Assembly (NCBI RefSeq): GCF_026626705.1
Contig: NZ_JAPNKC010000001.1
Span: forward strand, 4,588,001 to 4,652,000
Direction: 5' to 3'
Length of the DNA stretch: 64,000 nt
From: Pyxidicoccus sp. MSG2
GTDB lineage: Bacteria > Myxococcota > Myxococcia > Myxococcales > Myxococcaceae
Position 1 is the stretch's first letter; each line of letters begins with the position of its first letter. Below the pieces are notes generated by a model. That model worked only from the letters and a program-made list of their open reading frames with translations, ran no database searches and was not told the DNA's origin. Of this stretch, positions 25,138 to 34,824 are shown one piece after another. A program made the translations under genes and the position numbers.

Positions 25138-28100
25138 CTACCGCGACGCCGTCTTCTGGAAGCCGGGGTCGGCGGCAATCTCCAGCCGGCCGATGCCGAA
25201 GCCGCTGCTGCCGACCACGTCATCCCCCAGCTTGTTGCGCAGCAGGCCCTTGAAGCGCCCGCCCAGGTTGGCACCGTCGAACACCACGCCCGACTCGGCG
25301 CCCGGCGCTAGCTCCAGCTTGAGCTGGTACAGGACGCTGCCCGTGGGAATGGCCGTGTCCGTCGTCACCGCACCCGAGCCGGCGGCCTTCTGGCTGAGGC
25401 CGCTGGTCAGCACTCCCGCCATCGGACCACTCGACGGCAGCACCGCCGCCACCGCCGGCACCGACGCGCCCGCCGACAGGATGGCACCCGCGGTGATGGC
25501 ACCCTGCGCCGCCAGCCGCACCTTCGTCGCGTCCACCGGCAGGTTGAAGCCCACGCCGTAGCCGCTCAGGTCCTCGGCGGCCACCACGTCCAGCACCAGC
25601 TGCGTGTTCGTGGAGGCCGGATTGCGCATCAGCCGGATGCGCCCGCCCGCCGGGTCCGTGTACGCCAGCGTCGCGCCGTACACGTCGAACGCGCTGGAAT
25701 CGGCACCCACCAGCGAGGCCGCCGACGCCGCCAGCACGTAGCCCTGGCCGGAGCGGTCCACCGTGAGGTCCGTGAAGCGCGCCACACCGGACTGCGCCGC
25801 CACCGTCACCGTGCCACCGAGCACCGCGCCATTCGCGTTGCCCAGCGCCAGCGAGACGGCCGCCTGCGACGTCGCCGTGTTGCCGAACGCGTCCACCAGG
25901 CGCACCGCCACCGCGTTCAGCGGCAGCCCATTGGGCGTCGAGCGCGGCTGCGCGGAGAACTCCACGCGCGTGGGCGCGCCGCCGACGATGGCGAACGGAG
26001 CGCTCGTCGCGGGCGTCAGCGCGCCCAGCCGGGCCTTCAGCGTGTAGCCCTGCCCGGCCTTCTGCAGCACCAGGTCCGGGAAGGTCGCCACGCCACCCGA
26101 CACCGCCGCCGTCAGCGTGCCGCGCAGCGTGTCACCGCCGGGGTTCGCGCCCAGCGCCAGCGTCACGTCACCGCTGCCGCTCGTCGCGTTGCCGAACCGG
26201 TCCGTCACCCGCACCTGTACCGCCGGGCCCATCGCCGAGCCCGCCGGCGTCGTCGCCGCCACCGGGGCGAAGGCAATCGCGGACGCCGCCGCCGGAGTGA
26301 CGGTGACGGGCCGCGAGTAGACGACGTACAGCGCGGTGAACGCGGCGTTGTACGCCACGAACACCATCTCCGTGTCGCCCACCTTGTCCAGCGACAGCCC
26401 CGGGAAGGTGGCCACGCCGTTGACGGAGTCCACCTCGCGGGTGCCGCCCACCGACGCGCCGTGCGGGTTGTTGTCGGGGTCCACCGCGGCGGACACCGTC
26501 TCACCCGCCGAGCCGAAGCTCGACACCCGGTTGCCGTACGCGTCCTGCGCCTCCACGATGATGGTGCTCATGGGCGCACCGGCCACCACCGTCGCCGGAG
26601 GCTGCGTCGTCACCCCCAGCTGGGCCATGGCCCCGGCCGTCACGTTGAACGCGGTGCTGGCCGCCGTCAGGCTGCCCACGGCCGCCTCCAGCGTATAGCC
26701 CGTGCCCGCCTTGCGCACGCCCAGGCCGGTGAACTGCACCAGGCCGTTGACCGCGTTGCGCGACACCGTGCCCGACAGCGAGGCCCCCGTCGGGTTGTTG
26801 GCCAGCCGCAGCGTCACCGTGGCGCTCGAGGACGCCCGGTTGCCCAGCGAGTCGCGGAGCTCCACCTGCACGACGGGGCTGAAGTCGTTGCCCGCCGTGA
26901 CGCTCCCCGGGTTCGTCAGGAACGCGAGGCTCGTCACCGCCGACGCCACGTTGAACGTGTTGCTCGTCGCCGCGGGCACGGCGCCCAGGGTCGCCGACAG
27001 CGTGTAGCCGGTGCCCGCCTGGGTGACTGACAGGCCCGCGAAGGTCGCCACGCCATTGGAGAGCGCCACCGAGGTGGTGCCCGTCAGCGAGCCTCCACCC
27101 GGGTTGGCACCCAGCGCGAGGCTCACATTGCCGGAGGTGTTGGTGGTCCGGTTGCCGAACGCATCCGAGGCCGCCACCTGCACTGCCGGGGTGATGGGGT
27201 CACCCGCCGCGATGTTGCTCGGCTGCTGGAGGAAGGCCAGCGAGGCCGGAGCCGCGTGGACGATGTCGAACGCACCGCTCTCCGCCGCCGGCAGGGCGCC
27301 CGACGTGGCGCGCAGCGTGTAGCCCGCCGCGGCCTTCTGGATGTTCACCGCGGTGAAGCGAGCCACGCCCGCCACCGCGGCCACCGTCACGGTGCCGCCC
27401 AGCGTACCGCCGCCGGGGTTGGCGCCCAGCGCCAGCGTCACCGAGGCGCTGGAGTTCGCCACGTTGCCGTACGCGTCGGACAGCGTCACCTCGAAGGCCG
27501 CCAGGGACTGCCCCGCGACGCCATTCGTGGGCTGGCTGCTGAAGGCCAGCGAGGCCGCCGCCGCCGGAGCGATGTCGAACGAGGCGCTCGTCGCGTCGGA
27601 CAGCCCGTCCGCCGTGGCGCGCAGCGAGTAGCCCGTGCCCGCCTTCTCCAGGCGCACCGCGCCGAAGGTGGCCACGCCCGCCACGGCCGACTCCGTCACC
27701 GTCCCCAGCAGCACACCGCCCGCGGGGTTGGTGGCCAGCGCCACCGTGACGCTCGCCGTGGAGGCCGTGAGGTTGTCGAACCCGTCCAGGATGGACACGC
27801 GCATGCCCGGGTTCAGGGCCGCACCCGCGGTGCCGTTGGACGGCTCGCGGGTGACGACCAGCTTCGCCGCTGCCGCCGCGGAGATGGCGAACGTGCTGCT
27901 CGTCGCCTCCGGGAGCGAACCAGAAGTGGCCTTCAGCGTGTAACCCGTGCCGGCCTTCTGCACGTGGACCGCGGAGAAGCGGGCCACGCCATTGACGGCC
28001 GCGACGGTCACGGTGCCACCGAGCACCGCACCCGCGCCGCCCTCCAGCGCCAGCGTCACGTTGTCCGTGGACGGCACCGTGTTGCCGAACGCATCACGGA

Positions 28101-30180
28101 TGGTGACTTCGACGGCCGGGGCCAGCGCTTCGCCCGCCACCGCGTTGGACGGCTGAGCGGTGAAGGCCAGTGCCGCCGCCGCCGCGGACGCCACGTCGAA
28201 CGTGACACTCGCCACGGACTCCAGCTGCCCGGACGTCACCACCAGGGTGTAGTCCAGAGCCGCCACGTTGATGGACAGGTTGGAGAACGTCGCAAGGCCC
28301 GCCACCGCGGCCACCGAGAGCGTGCCATGCAGCATCGTGCTGCCCGGGTTGGCCCCCAGCGCCACGGCCACCGTCGCGGTGGAGGCAGCCCGGTTGCCAT
28401 ACGCGTCCAGCAGCTCCACCTGCACCGCCGGGGAGATGGCCTCACCCGCCGTGCTCGCACCCGGCCCCGTCACGTAGGCCAGCCGCGCCGCCGCCGCCGG
28501 GGTGATGGCGAACGTGCTGCTCGTCGCCTCCGGGAGCGAGCCGGAAGTGGCCTTCAGCGTGTAGCCCGTGCCGGCCTTCTGCACGTGGACCGCGGAGAAG
28601 CGGGCCACGCCATTGACGGCCGCGACGGTCACGGTGCCACCGAGCACCGCACCCGCGCCGCCCGCCAACGCCAGCGTCACGTTGTCCGTGGACGGCACCG
28701 TGTTGCCGAACGCGTCGCGAATGGTGACTTCGATGGCCGGAGCCAGCACCTCGCCCGCCACCGCGTTGGACGGCTGACCGGTGAAGACCAGCGCCGCCGC
28801 CGCCGCGGGCGCCACGTCGAACGTGCCGCTCGTCACGGCCGCCAGCTGTCCGGAGGTGACTTCCAGGGTGTAGCCCCGGGCCGCCACGTCGATGGACAGG
28901 TCGGCGAACGTCGCCAGGCCCGCCACCGCGGCCACCGAGGGCGTGCCATGCAGCGTCGTGCTGCCCGGGTTGGCCTTCAGCGCCACGGCCACCGTCGCGG
29001 TGGAGGCAGCGCGGTTGCCGTAGGCGTCCTGCAGCTCCACCTGAACCGAGGGGGAGATGGCCGCACCCGCCGTGGCCGCGCCGGGCCCCGTCACGTAGGC
29101 CAGTCGCGCCGCCGCCGCCGGGGTGATGGCGAAGGCGGAGGAGTCCACCGCCGCCAGCGCGCCGAAGGTGGCCTTCAGCGTGTAGCCCGTGCCGGCCTTC
29201 TGGATGCTCAGCGCATCGAAGGTCGCCACGCCGTTGGCCACCGCCACGGAGGCCGTGCCGCCCAGGGTGGCGCCATTGCCGGCCACCAGCTCCAGGGAGA
29301 CATTGCCCTCGGCCTTCTTCGCCACCTTGCCGCGCGAGTCGAGCACCGTCACCCGCACCGACGCCAGGGCGGAGCCCGCCACCGTGGAGTCCGCCGGCTG
29401 CGTGGTGAAGCTCACGCTGGCCGGCACGCCGGGCCGCACGTTGAAGGTCGCGGACTTCACCCCGAACGAGCCCGAGGAGAAGGCCAGCACGTAGCCCTGA
29501 CCGTCCTCGTCGATGGTCAGCTCGTTGAAGGTGGCCACGCCGGCCACCGTCTGCGCGCGGGTGTTGCCGGACAGCGTGGCACCCGTGGTGCCGCCCTCCA
29601 GCGCCACCGTCACCGTGGACACTTCCTCGGGGATGTTGCCGTAGGCGTCGTGCAAGGTGACGGCCACCGGCGAGAGCACCCCGCCGACATCCACGTCCGT
29701 GGGGACGCTGGTGAGCGCCATCACGGAGGCGGGAGCCGGGCGCACCGTGAAGGCCGCGCTGGCCGCCGTCTGCGAGCCCATCTGCGCCGACAGCTTCATG
29801 CCGGCGGCGGCCTTCGCCACGGAGAGGCTGGTGAAGTGCGTCACGCCTTGGTTGAGCGTCGCGCGGGTGGCGCCTTCGAGACTGGCCCCTTCGGGAGCAC
29901 CCGTCAGCGTCAACTGCACCGTCCCACCGCGGTCGGTGAGGACGTTGCCGCTGGCGTCGACGAGGGCCACTTCGACATCCCCGAGCTTCTCACCCGCCCG
30001 GACCGAACCGGGCTGGGTGCGGAAGACCAGGGTGGCCTCCGCGGGCTGGGGCTTCGGGTCGTCACCGCAGGCGGTCGCGAACAGCGCCGCGAGCAACGTG
30101 AGACCGACAGCAATGCGCTGGGTCACGAGATTGCGCTCCAAGAGGAACGAATGAGGAGAAGAGGACGCGCGCATGCTCAT
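25138..30180 (-). CDS. Giant lipoprotein with 14 Ig-like repeats and a C-terminal cohesin-like domain
   Basis: A 1,680-residue surface lipoprotein. A hydrophobic segment (IAVGLTLLAALFATAC) ends in a lipobox cysteine near residue 35. Fourteen units of about 103 residues follow, each starting like LAFTxQPSxxxAG and containing VxVxDAxGN and GVAxFxxLxVxKAGTGYTL, an invasin/bacterial-Ig repeat type. The last 190 residues differ: LVLDVVAAEDLSGYGVGFNLP through GSVLYQLKLELAPGAESG resemble a cohesin fold. ATG 30180 overlaps the TGA of the preceding gene (ATGA) and has GGAGGG six bases ahead, so the two are translationally coupled. The preceding protein ends in a dockerin-like domain. The pair may form an anchored surface complex. 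Units 4-5 and 6-7 derive from a recent duplication. Confidence 0.85.
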   Translation of the reverse strand: MSMRASSSPHSFLLERNLVTQRIAVGLTLLAALFATACGDDPKPQPAEATLVFRTQPGSVRAGEKLGDVEVALVDASGNVLTDRGGTVQLTLTGAPEGASLEGATRATLNQGVTHFTSLSVAKAAAGMKLSAQMGSQTAASAAFTVRPAPASVMALTSVPTDVDVGGVLSPVAVTLHDAYGNIPEEVSTVTVALEGGTTGATLSGNTRAQTVAGVATFNELTIDEDGQGYVLAFSSGSFGVKSATFNVRPGVPASVSFTTQPADSTVAGSALASVRVTVLDSRGKVAKKAEGNVSLELVAGNGATLGGTASVAVANGVATFDALSIQKAGTGYTLKATFGALAAVDSSAFAITPAAAARLAYVTGPGAATAGAAISPSVQVELQDAYGNRAASTATVAVALKANPGSTTLHGTPSVAAVAGLATFADLSIDVAARGYTLEVTSGQLAAVTSGTFDVAPAAAAALVFTGQPSNAVAGEVLAPAIEVTIRDAFGNTVPSTDNVTLALAGGAGAVLGGTVTVAAVNGVARFSAVHVQKAGTGYTLKATSGSLPEATSSTFAITPAAAARLAYVTGPGASTAGEAISPAVQVELLDAYGNRAASTATVAVALGANPGSTMLHGTLSVAAVAGLATFSNLSINVAALDYTLVVTSGQLESVASVTFDVASAAAAALAFTAQPSNAVAGEALAPAVEVTIRDAFGNTVPSTDNVTLALEGGAGAVLGGTVTVAAVNGVARFSAVHVQKAGTGYTLKATSGSLPEATSSTFAISAAAAAKLVVTREPSNGTAGAALNPGMRVSILDGFDNLTASTASVTVALATNPAGGVLLGTVTESAVAGVATFGAVRLEKAGTGYSLRATADGLSDATSASFDIAPAAAASLAFSSQPTNGVAGQSLAAFEVTLSDAYGNVANSSASVTLALGANPGGGTLGGTVTVAAVAGVARFTAVNIQKAAAGYTLRATSGALPAAESGAFDIVHAAPASLAFLQQPSNIAAGDPITPAVQVAASDAFGNRTTNTSGNVSLALGANPGGGSLTGTTSVALSNGVATFAGLSVTQAGTGYTLSATLGAVPAATSNTFNVASAVTSLAFLTNPGSVTAGNDFSPVVQVELRDSLGNRASSSATVTLRLANNPTGASLSGTVSRNAVNGLVQFTGLGVRKAGTGYTLEAAVGSLTAASTAFNVTAGAMAQLGVTTQPPATVVAGAPMSTIIVEAQDAYGNRVSSFGSAGETVSAAVDPDNNPHGASVGGTREVDSVNGVATFPGLSLDKVGDTEMVFVAYNAAFTALYVVYSRPVTVTPAAASAIAFAPVAATTPAGSAMGPAVQVRVTDRFGNATSGSGDVTLALGANPGGDTLRGTLTAAVSGGVATFPDLVLQKAGQGYTLKARLGALTPATSAPFAIVGGAPTRVEFSAQPRSTPNGLPLNAVAVRLVDAFGNTATSQAAVSLALGNANGAVLGGTVTVAAQSGVARFTDLTVDRSGQGYVLAASAASLVGADSSAFDVYGATLAYTDPAGGRIRLMRNPASTNTQLVLDVVAAEDLSGYGVGFNLPVDATKVRLAAQGAITAGAILSAGASVPAVAAVLPSSGPMAGVLTSGLSQKAAGSGAVTTDTAIPTGSVLYQLKLELAPGAESGVVFDGANLGGRFKGLLRNKLGDDVVGSSGFGIGRLEIAADPGFQKTASR
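27883..29124. repeat. Two tandem 621-bp copies inside the Ig-repeat gene
   Basis: Copies 27883-28503 and 28504-29124 are nearly identical over long stretches. Each covers two Ig-like units (207 codons). The high identity compared with the other units points to a recent in-frame duplication, or to gene conversion. Confidence 0.85.
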
Positions 30181-33100
30181 GGCCGCCCTCCGTAGCGGGT
30201 GAGGAGCTTGCTCAGGTCCTGCTCGTCCACCGCGTTGGCGGTGCCGACGAGGTCCTGGTTCCAGTCGTAGTAGGGCTTCGCCACGGTGGCCGGGGTGGTG
30301 CCCAGGCGGTTGGCCGTGGCCAGCAGGTCCACGAAGTCGAGCTGACCGTTGCGGTCGTAGTCACCGTTGCCGGCCACACCGCGCTCGGCGGTGGCGGACG
30401 GGTAGATTTCCCACATGCCGCGGCCGAAGGTGGAGACGCGCAGCAGGCCGCCCGTGCGGCCGACGAACATGTCCGTCACCTTCACCAGCGGCAGGCCCGC
30501 GCCGTAGCGCTCCCACGTGGCCCCCTGGTTGAGGGACCGGTACACGCCCAGGTCCGTGCCCGCGAAGAGCGTCTGGTTGGTGGTGTCCGACAGGTCGAAG
30601 CGCACCACGTTGACCGGCACGTCCGGCAGGTCGCCGGTGATGTTCTGCCACGTCGTGCCGCGGTTGCGCGTGAGGAACACGCGGCCCACGCCCGGCGCCA
30701 GGGTGCCGCTCGGCGCCACGCTGGACCCCACGAACATGTCGCCCGGGGTGATGCCGGTGTGGTTCGGCGGGAAGTCCACGCTGCTGGTGAAGGTGGGGAA
30801 CTCGGTGCCTTCGACGGTGCCGTTGCCGTTGAGGTCCACGCCCATCAGGTTCGTCTGCGTCCACGTGCAGGACGCGGCCGGCGTGTCCAGCGTGCAGCCG
30901 GACATGATGCGGAAGCGCCCGCCCGAGGCCGCGACGCCGTAGAGGCCGTCCACCGTGGCGGAGACGCCCAGGGCGCGCACCTGGTTGCTGGTGATGCACG
31001 CGCCCAGGTGCTGCCACTGGCGGCGGTCCGTGCCGACCGGCGTACCCACCAGACGGAAGACGCCGAAGGTGGTGCCGGTGATGGCCGCCGGCCGGTTGCC
31101 GGAGCGGACGGCCATGACCTTGGTGAGGAACGTCGTGGCATCACCGGCGCAGCCGCCGGTGGCCGCGGTGGTGGGCGGTATCAACGTCCGCCACGTGCCG
31201 GAGATGCCCTGGTTGCAGCCGTTGGTGGAGGCGTCGTCCGGGTCGCACCAGCGGGTGGAGCTGTACTGCACCGAGCCCCAGTAGATGCTGTCCTCGCCCA
31301 CGCGGGACGCGGCCACGCCGATGCCGTCGCCGCCGATGACCTGGTTGAAGGTGGTGGGCGAGCTCGCCGTGTCGCGGAAGCGCGTGCCGTTGTCCTGCAG
31401 GCCCGCGAAGGCGACGAACTGGTTGCCCGCGGCCGGGTCACCCGACGCGACGTTGTACATCAGGTGCGTCGCCAGGCCCCGGTTGGGGAAGCGCCACGTC
31501 ACCGTCTCCTGGTTGATCTTGCCGGGGTTGAAGACGTTGGTGGACGTGAAGAGGCCACCGTCGCTGCCCGCCAGCACCATGTAGCCGGTGGGCGTGCGCA
31601 GCACCTGCGTCACGTGCCAGTCCGCGTGGACGTACGGCAGCAGGCCGTCGTCCGTCGTCGAGCCGTCCGTGTACGTGGGCAGCCAGTGCGACACCGCCTC
31701 CCAGATGGGCTGGTTGGACAGGCCGTTGATGGTGCGCAGGCCGCAGTAGGTGCCGCCGAGGATGACGCGGTTGTCGTCACCCGGGTCCACCGCGACGGTG
31801 GAGTTGTACCAGGCCTGCCCGTTGTGCACGTTGACGCTCACGCACTGGGAGGTGTCCAGGAACGTCATGTTGCGAATCTGGCCGTTACCCTGGCCATTGC
31901 CGGACACGTCCTGCCACGTGTTGCCCGCGTCCAGGGAGCGCCAGATGCCCGCGCCATCGGCGACGCTGGAGCGCTTGCCCGTCAGCGCGAACAGCACCGT
32001 GCGCGTCGCGTCCTCCGGCGCCGTGCCCGAGGCCAGGGCGATGTGGCTGACGTCCGTCAGCGTGGCCGGGTTGTTGTCGAAGTCCGGCAGCCCGTTGGCC
32101 ACCAGGCGCGAGGACCAGGTCAGGCCCGCGTCCGTGCTCACCCAGATGTCGCCCTGCACCGCCGTGGAGGCCGTCGGCGCCGCCCCGGTGGGAGTCGCAT
32201 AGGCCGTCCCGCTGATGGCCCAGCGGCTCACGCCGTTCACCTGGCCGGTGTACGCGATGGTCCACACGGTGTCCGGCGTCTGCGTGCCGGCGTTGGGCAG
32301 GTCCAGCAACTGGAAGGACGCGCCCGAGTCGGTGGAGCGGTACAGGCCCGCCTCCGTGCCCACCAGGAGGATGTTGGGCGCGCTCGGGTCCACCTTCATG
32401 GCGCGCACGCGCAGCGCCCGCACCGTCAGCCCGCCCGAGCCGGCCGGGTACGTGCCGGACAGCGCCACCGGCGTGCCCCAGCTCGAACCGCCATTGGTGG
32501 TCTTCACCACCTGGCCACCGGGCAGGTCCGTGAAGTCACCCAGGCCCAGGTACAGCGTGTCCGGGTCCTGCGGGTCCATGGCCATGTCACCCACGGCGAG
32601 GTTGCCCAGCGTCTCCGTCACCGGGTGCCACGTCGGGTCCGGCGCGAAGAAGTCGTGCGTCTTCCACACGCCGCCGCCGGAGGTGGAGATGTACGCGACG
32701 TTCTGGTCTCTCGGGTCCACCGCGATGTTGGTGAGACGGCCGGAGTCCACCTGCGTGTAGAGCGTGCCGTTGTATTGGAACTTCGCGTCCGTGGGCCCCA
32801 GGTTCACCCAGGAGTTGGCGCTCTGCCCCAGCCCCTTCAGGCCCGGTGCGCGCGGCATCAGGTGCGCCCAGCGCTCCGACTCGGCGCGGGCCTCGGCCAG
32901 CAGCGTGTCCGTGCCCTGCGCGGTGGGGATGCCCCAGTAGGCCTTGTGGGCCATCCAGCGGGCGAAGGCATCGTCGATGTCCTCTTCGCGGTAGGAGTCC
33001 TCGAAGAGCTCTTCCTCGACTTCGGCCTTCAGCTGCGGGGGTGCATCTTCACCGGGCTGCTGCATGAAGTCCTCGAAGCGCAGACGGCGCTGCTCCTCGG

Positions 33101-33191
33101 CCCACGTGCGATACGCACGTACGGACGCGGGAGCCGCCAACGCCAGGACACCAGCACCAACAGCCATGGAGACGACAACTCGTCTTCGCAT
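30177..33191 (-). CDS. Secreted BNR/sortilin-type beta-propeller protein with dockerin-like C-terminus
   Basis: A 1,004-residue exported protein. The signal RRRVVVSMAVGAGVLALAAPASVRA is followed by an acidic helical region, then repeated BNR blades with S-x-D-x-G-x-T-W motifs (STDAGLTW, SLDAGNTW, SLNQGATW, TRNRGTTW) typical of sialidase/sortilin propellers. The last 65 residues contain DYDRNGQLDFVDL, a complete calcium-binding loop, and a second degenerate copy DWNQDLV...AVDEQDL, the duplicated EF-hand layout of type I dockerins. ATG 33191 is used; TTG 33197 has a better-spaced GGAGAG. Its TGA overlaps the start of the cohesin-like lipoprotein gene. Binding between the two products is inferred from domain pairing and coupling. 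What the propeller binds is unknown. Confidence 0.85.
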   Translation of the reverse strand: MRRRVVVSMAVGAGVLALAAPASVRAYRTWAEEQRRLRFEDFMQQPGEDAPPQLKAEVEEELFEDSYREEDIDDAFARWMAHKAYWGIPTAQGTDTLLAEARAESERWAHLMPRAPGLKGLGQSANSWVNLGPTDAKFQYNGTLYTQVDSGRLTNIAVDPRDQNVAYISTSGGGVWKTHDFFAPDPTWHPVTETLGNLAVGDMAMDPQDPDTLYLGLGDFTDLPGGQVVKTTNGGSSWGTPVALSGTYPAGSGGLTVRALRVRAMKVDPSAPNILLVGTEAGLYRSTDSGASFQLLDLPNAGTQTPDTVWTIAYTGQVNGVSRWAISGTAYATPTGAAPTASTAVQGDIWVSTDAGLTWSSRLVANGLPDFDNNPATLTDVSHIALASGTAPEDATRTVLFALTGKRSSVADGAGIWRSLDAGNTWQDVSGNGQGNGQIRNMTFLDTSQCVSVNVHNGQAWYNSTVAVDPGDDNRVILGGTYCGLRTINGLSNQPIWEAVSHWLPTYTDGSTTDDGLLPYVHADWHVTQVLRTPTGYMVLAGSDGGLFTSTNVFNPGKINQETVTWRFPNRGLATHLMYNVASGDPAAGNQFVAFAGLQDNGTRFRDTASSPTTFNQVIGGDGIGVAASRVGEDSIYWGSVQYSSTRWCDPDDASTNGCNQGISGTWRTLIPPTTAATGGCAGDATTFLTKVMAVRSGNRPAAITGTTFGVFRLVGTPVGTDRRQWQHLGACITSNQVRALGVSATVDGLYGVAASGGRFRIMSGCTLDTPAASCTWTQTNLMGVDLNGNGTVEGTEFPTFTSSVDFPPNHTGITPGDMFVGSSVAPSGTLAPGVGRVFLTRNRGTTWQNITGDLPDVPVNVVRFDLSDTTNQTLFAGTDLGVYRSLNQGATWERYGAGLPLVKVTDMFVGRTGGLLRVSTFGRGMWEIYPSATAERGVAGNGDYDRNGQLDFVDLLATANRLGTTPATVAKPYYDWNQDLVGTANAVDEQDLSKLLTRYGGRP

Positions 33192-33356
33192 GTGCAAGCG
33201 GATCTCTCCAGAGAGACAGGTTTACGGGGTGTGCAGGGGGGGATGGGTACGCAGGGTAGCGGGACACACACCCTTACAGTCAAATCGTGAAAACTCGGTG
33301 CGACTGTCGGACAAGCGGTTCGACAGGCCGCGGCGTCACGGGGAGACTCCCGCGCC

Positions 33357-33650
33357 GTGGACCCTCGACGCTCGCAACCCCGGCTCGCCCTGCTGTCCCT
33401 GCTGGGCAACATCTCCCTGGTCGCCTCGTGGGCCGTGCTGCTGACGCGACCCGCGGGCTGGCAGGTGGTGGGCCCGGTGCTGCTCGTCGGCTTCCTCGTC
33501 CTGCGCGTGGGTGGGGCGTGGTTCTACGCGTTGCGCCAGTCCGGAGGCTCCACCGTCGCGCGCCGCACGGCCCTCTTCACCACCGCGCTCGCGCTGGTGG
33601 CGGTGGGCCTGTGGGTCTTCACGCTGCTGCGCGGGCCGGGCCGGCTCTGA
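33357..33650 (+). CDS. Small three-helix membrane protein
   Basis: A 97-residue hydrophobic protein of unknown function with three predicted transmembrane helices (LALLSLLGNISLVASWAVLL, VGPVLLVGFLVLRVGGAWFYAL and ALFTTALALVAVGLWVFTLL). The start is GTG 33357, with GGGGAG upstream. It is divergent from the BNR gene and converges with ychF across a terminator hairpin. No family name can be given. Confidence 0.65.
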   Translation: MDPRRSQPRLALLSLLGNISLVASWAVLLTRPAGWQVVGPVLLVGFLVLRVGGAWFYALRQSGGSTVARRTALFTTALALVAVGLWVFTLLRGPGRL

Positions 33651-33657
33651 AACGCAG

Positions 33658-33688
33658 CGCGGGCGCCCCCTGGTGGGAAGCGCCCGCG
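33658..33688. terminator. Bidirectional hairpin ahead of ychF end
   Basis: CGCGGGCGC (33658-33666) and GCGCCCGCG (33680-33688) form a perfect 9-bp stem with a 13-base loop between the membrane-protein gene and the convergent ychF. Confidence 0.6.
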
Positions 33689-33714
33689 TGGATGAAGCAG
33701 TCTCGCGTGAGGGG

Positions 33715-34824
33715 CTACACGTTGAAGCGGAAGTGCATGCAGTCGCCGTCCTGGACGACGTACTCCTTGCCTTCCACGCGCAGCATGCCCTTCTCCTTCA
33801 CGGCAGACTCACTGCCCAGCTTCACCAGGTCCTCCCAGCGCATGACCTCGGCCTTGATGAAGCCGCGCTCGAAGTCCGAGTGGATGACGCCGGCCGCCTG
33901 CGGGGCCTTGTAGCCCTTCTGGATGGTCCACGCGCGGCACTCCTGCTCGCCCACCGTGAAGTACGTCCACAGACCCAGCAGCTTGTAGCCCTCGCGCGCT
34001 ATCTTGTGCAGGCCCGGCTCCTTGAGGCCCGCGCTCTCCAGGAAGCCCGCGCGCTCCTCCTCGGGGAGCTGCTGGATTTCGGACTCCATGGCGGCGGCGA
34101 GCACCACCACCTCGGCGCCCTCCTGCTTCGCCATCTCCCGCACGGCCTGCACGTGCTTGTTGGAGTCCTCCTTGCCAATCTCCGACTCGCCGATGTTGGC
34201 CACGTACAGCACCGGCTTGTCGGTGAGCAGGAAGAGGTCGCGGATGACGGCGCGCTCGTCTTCCGTCAGCTTCTGCGCGCGCACCGTGGTGCCCGCGTCC
34301 AGGCCCGCCTTCACGCGGTCCAGCAGCGCGAGCTCGGCCTTCGCCTCGTCGCCCGCCTTGCCGCCGACCTTGGTGTTCTTCTGGGTGCGCTCGCGGCGCT
34401 TCTCCACCGTCTCCAGGTCCTTGAGGCACAGCTCCGTGTCGACGACGTCCCGGTCCCTCACCGGATTCACCCCACCCTCGACGTGGGTGACGTTGTCGTC
34501 CTCGAAGCAGCGCAGCACGTGGAGCACCGCGTTCACCTGGCGGATGTTGCCCAGGAACTGATTGCCCAGTCCCTCGCCCTTGGAGGCGCCGCGCACCAGG
34601 CCGGCGATGTCCACGAACTCGAGCGAGGTGGGAATCTTCTTGAGCGGCTTGATGAGCGCCGTGAGCTTGTCCAGCCGGTCATCCGGCACGGGCACCACGC
34701 CCACGTTGGGCTCGATGGTGCAGAAGGGGTAGTTGGCCGCCTGCGCTCCCGCGGCCGACAGCGCGTTGAACAGGGTGGACTTGCCCACGTTGGGGAGCCC
34801 GACGATGCCGATGGATAGAGCCAT
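33715..34824 (-). CDS. ychF: Ribosome-binding ATPase YchF
   Basis: A 369-residue Obg-family P-loop protein, an ATPase that binds the ribosome and takes part in redox stress control. The G1 motif is [12 protein letters not shown]3 is [16 protein letters not shown], and the usual NKxD is replaced by NIGE ([11 protein letters not shown]), as in the ATP-preferring YchF group. The C-terminal TGS domain ends in [14 protein letters not shown]. It is the full family length. ychF follows atpF after 45 bases on the same strand, with a hairpin between them, so it may be partly co-transcribed with the ATP synthase genes. Confidence 0.97.
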   Translation of the reverse strand: MALSIGIVGLPNVGKSTLFNALSAAGAQAANYPFCTIEPNVGVVPVPDDRLDKLTALIKPLKKIPTSLEFVDIAGLVRGASKGEGLGNQFLGNIRQVNAVLHVLRCFEDDNVTHVEGGVNPVRDRDVVDTELCLKDLETVEKRRERTQKNTKVGGKAGDEAKAELALLDRVKAGLDAGTTVRAQKLTEDERAVIRDLFLLTDKPVLYVANIGESEIGKEDSNKHVQAVREMAKQEGAEVVVLAAAMESEIQQLPEEERAGFLESAGLKEPGLHKIAREGYKLLGLWTYFTVGEQECRAWTIQKGYKAPQAAGVIHSDFERGFIKAEVMRWEDLVKLGSESAVKEKGMLRVEGKEYVVQDGDCMHFRFNV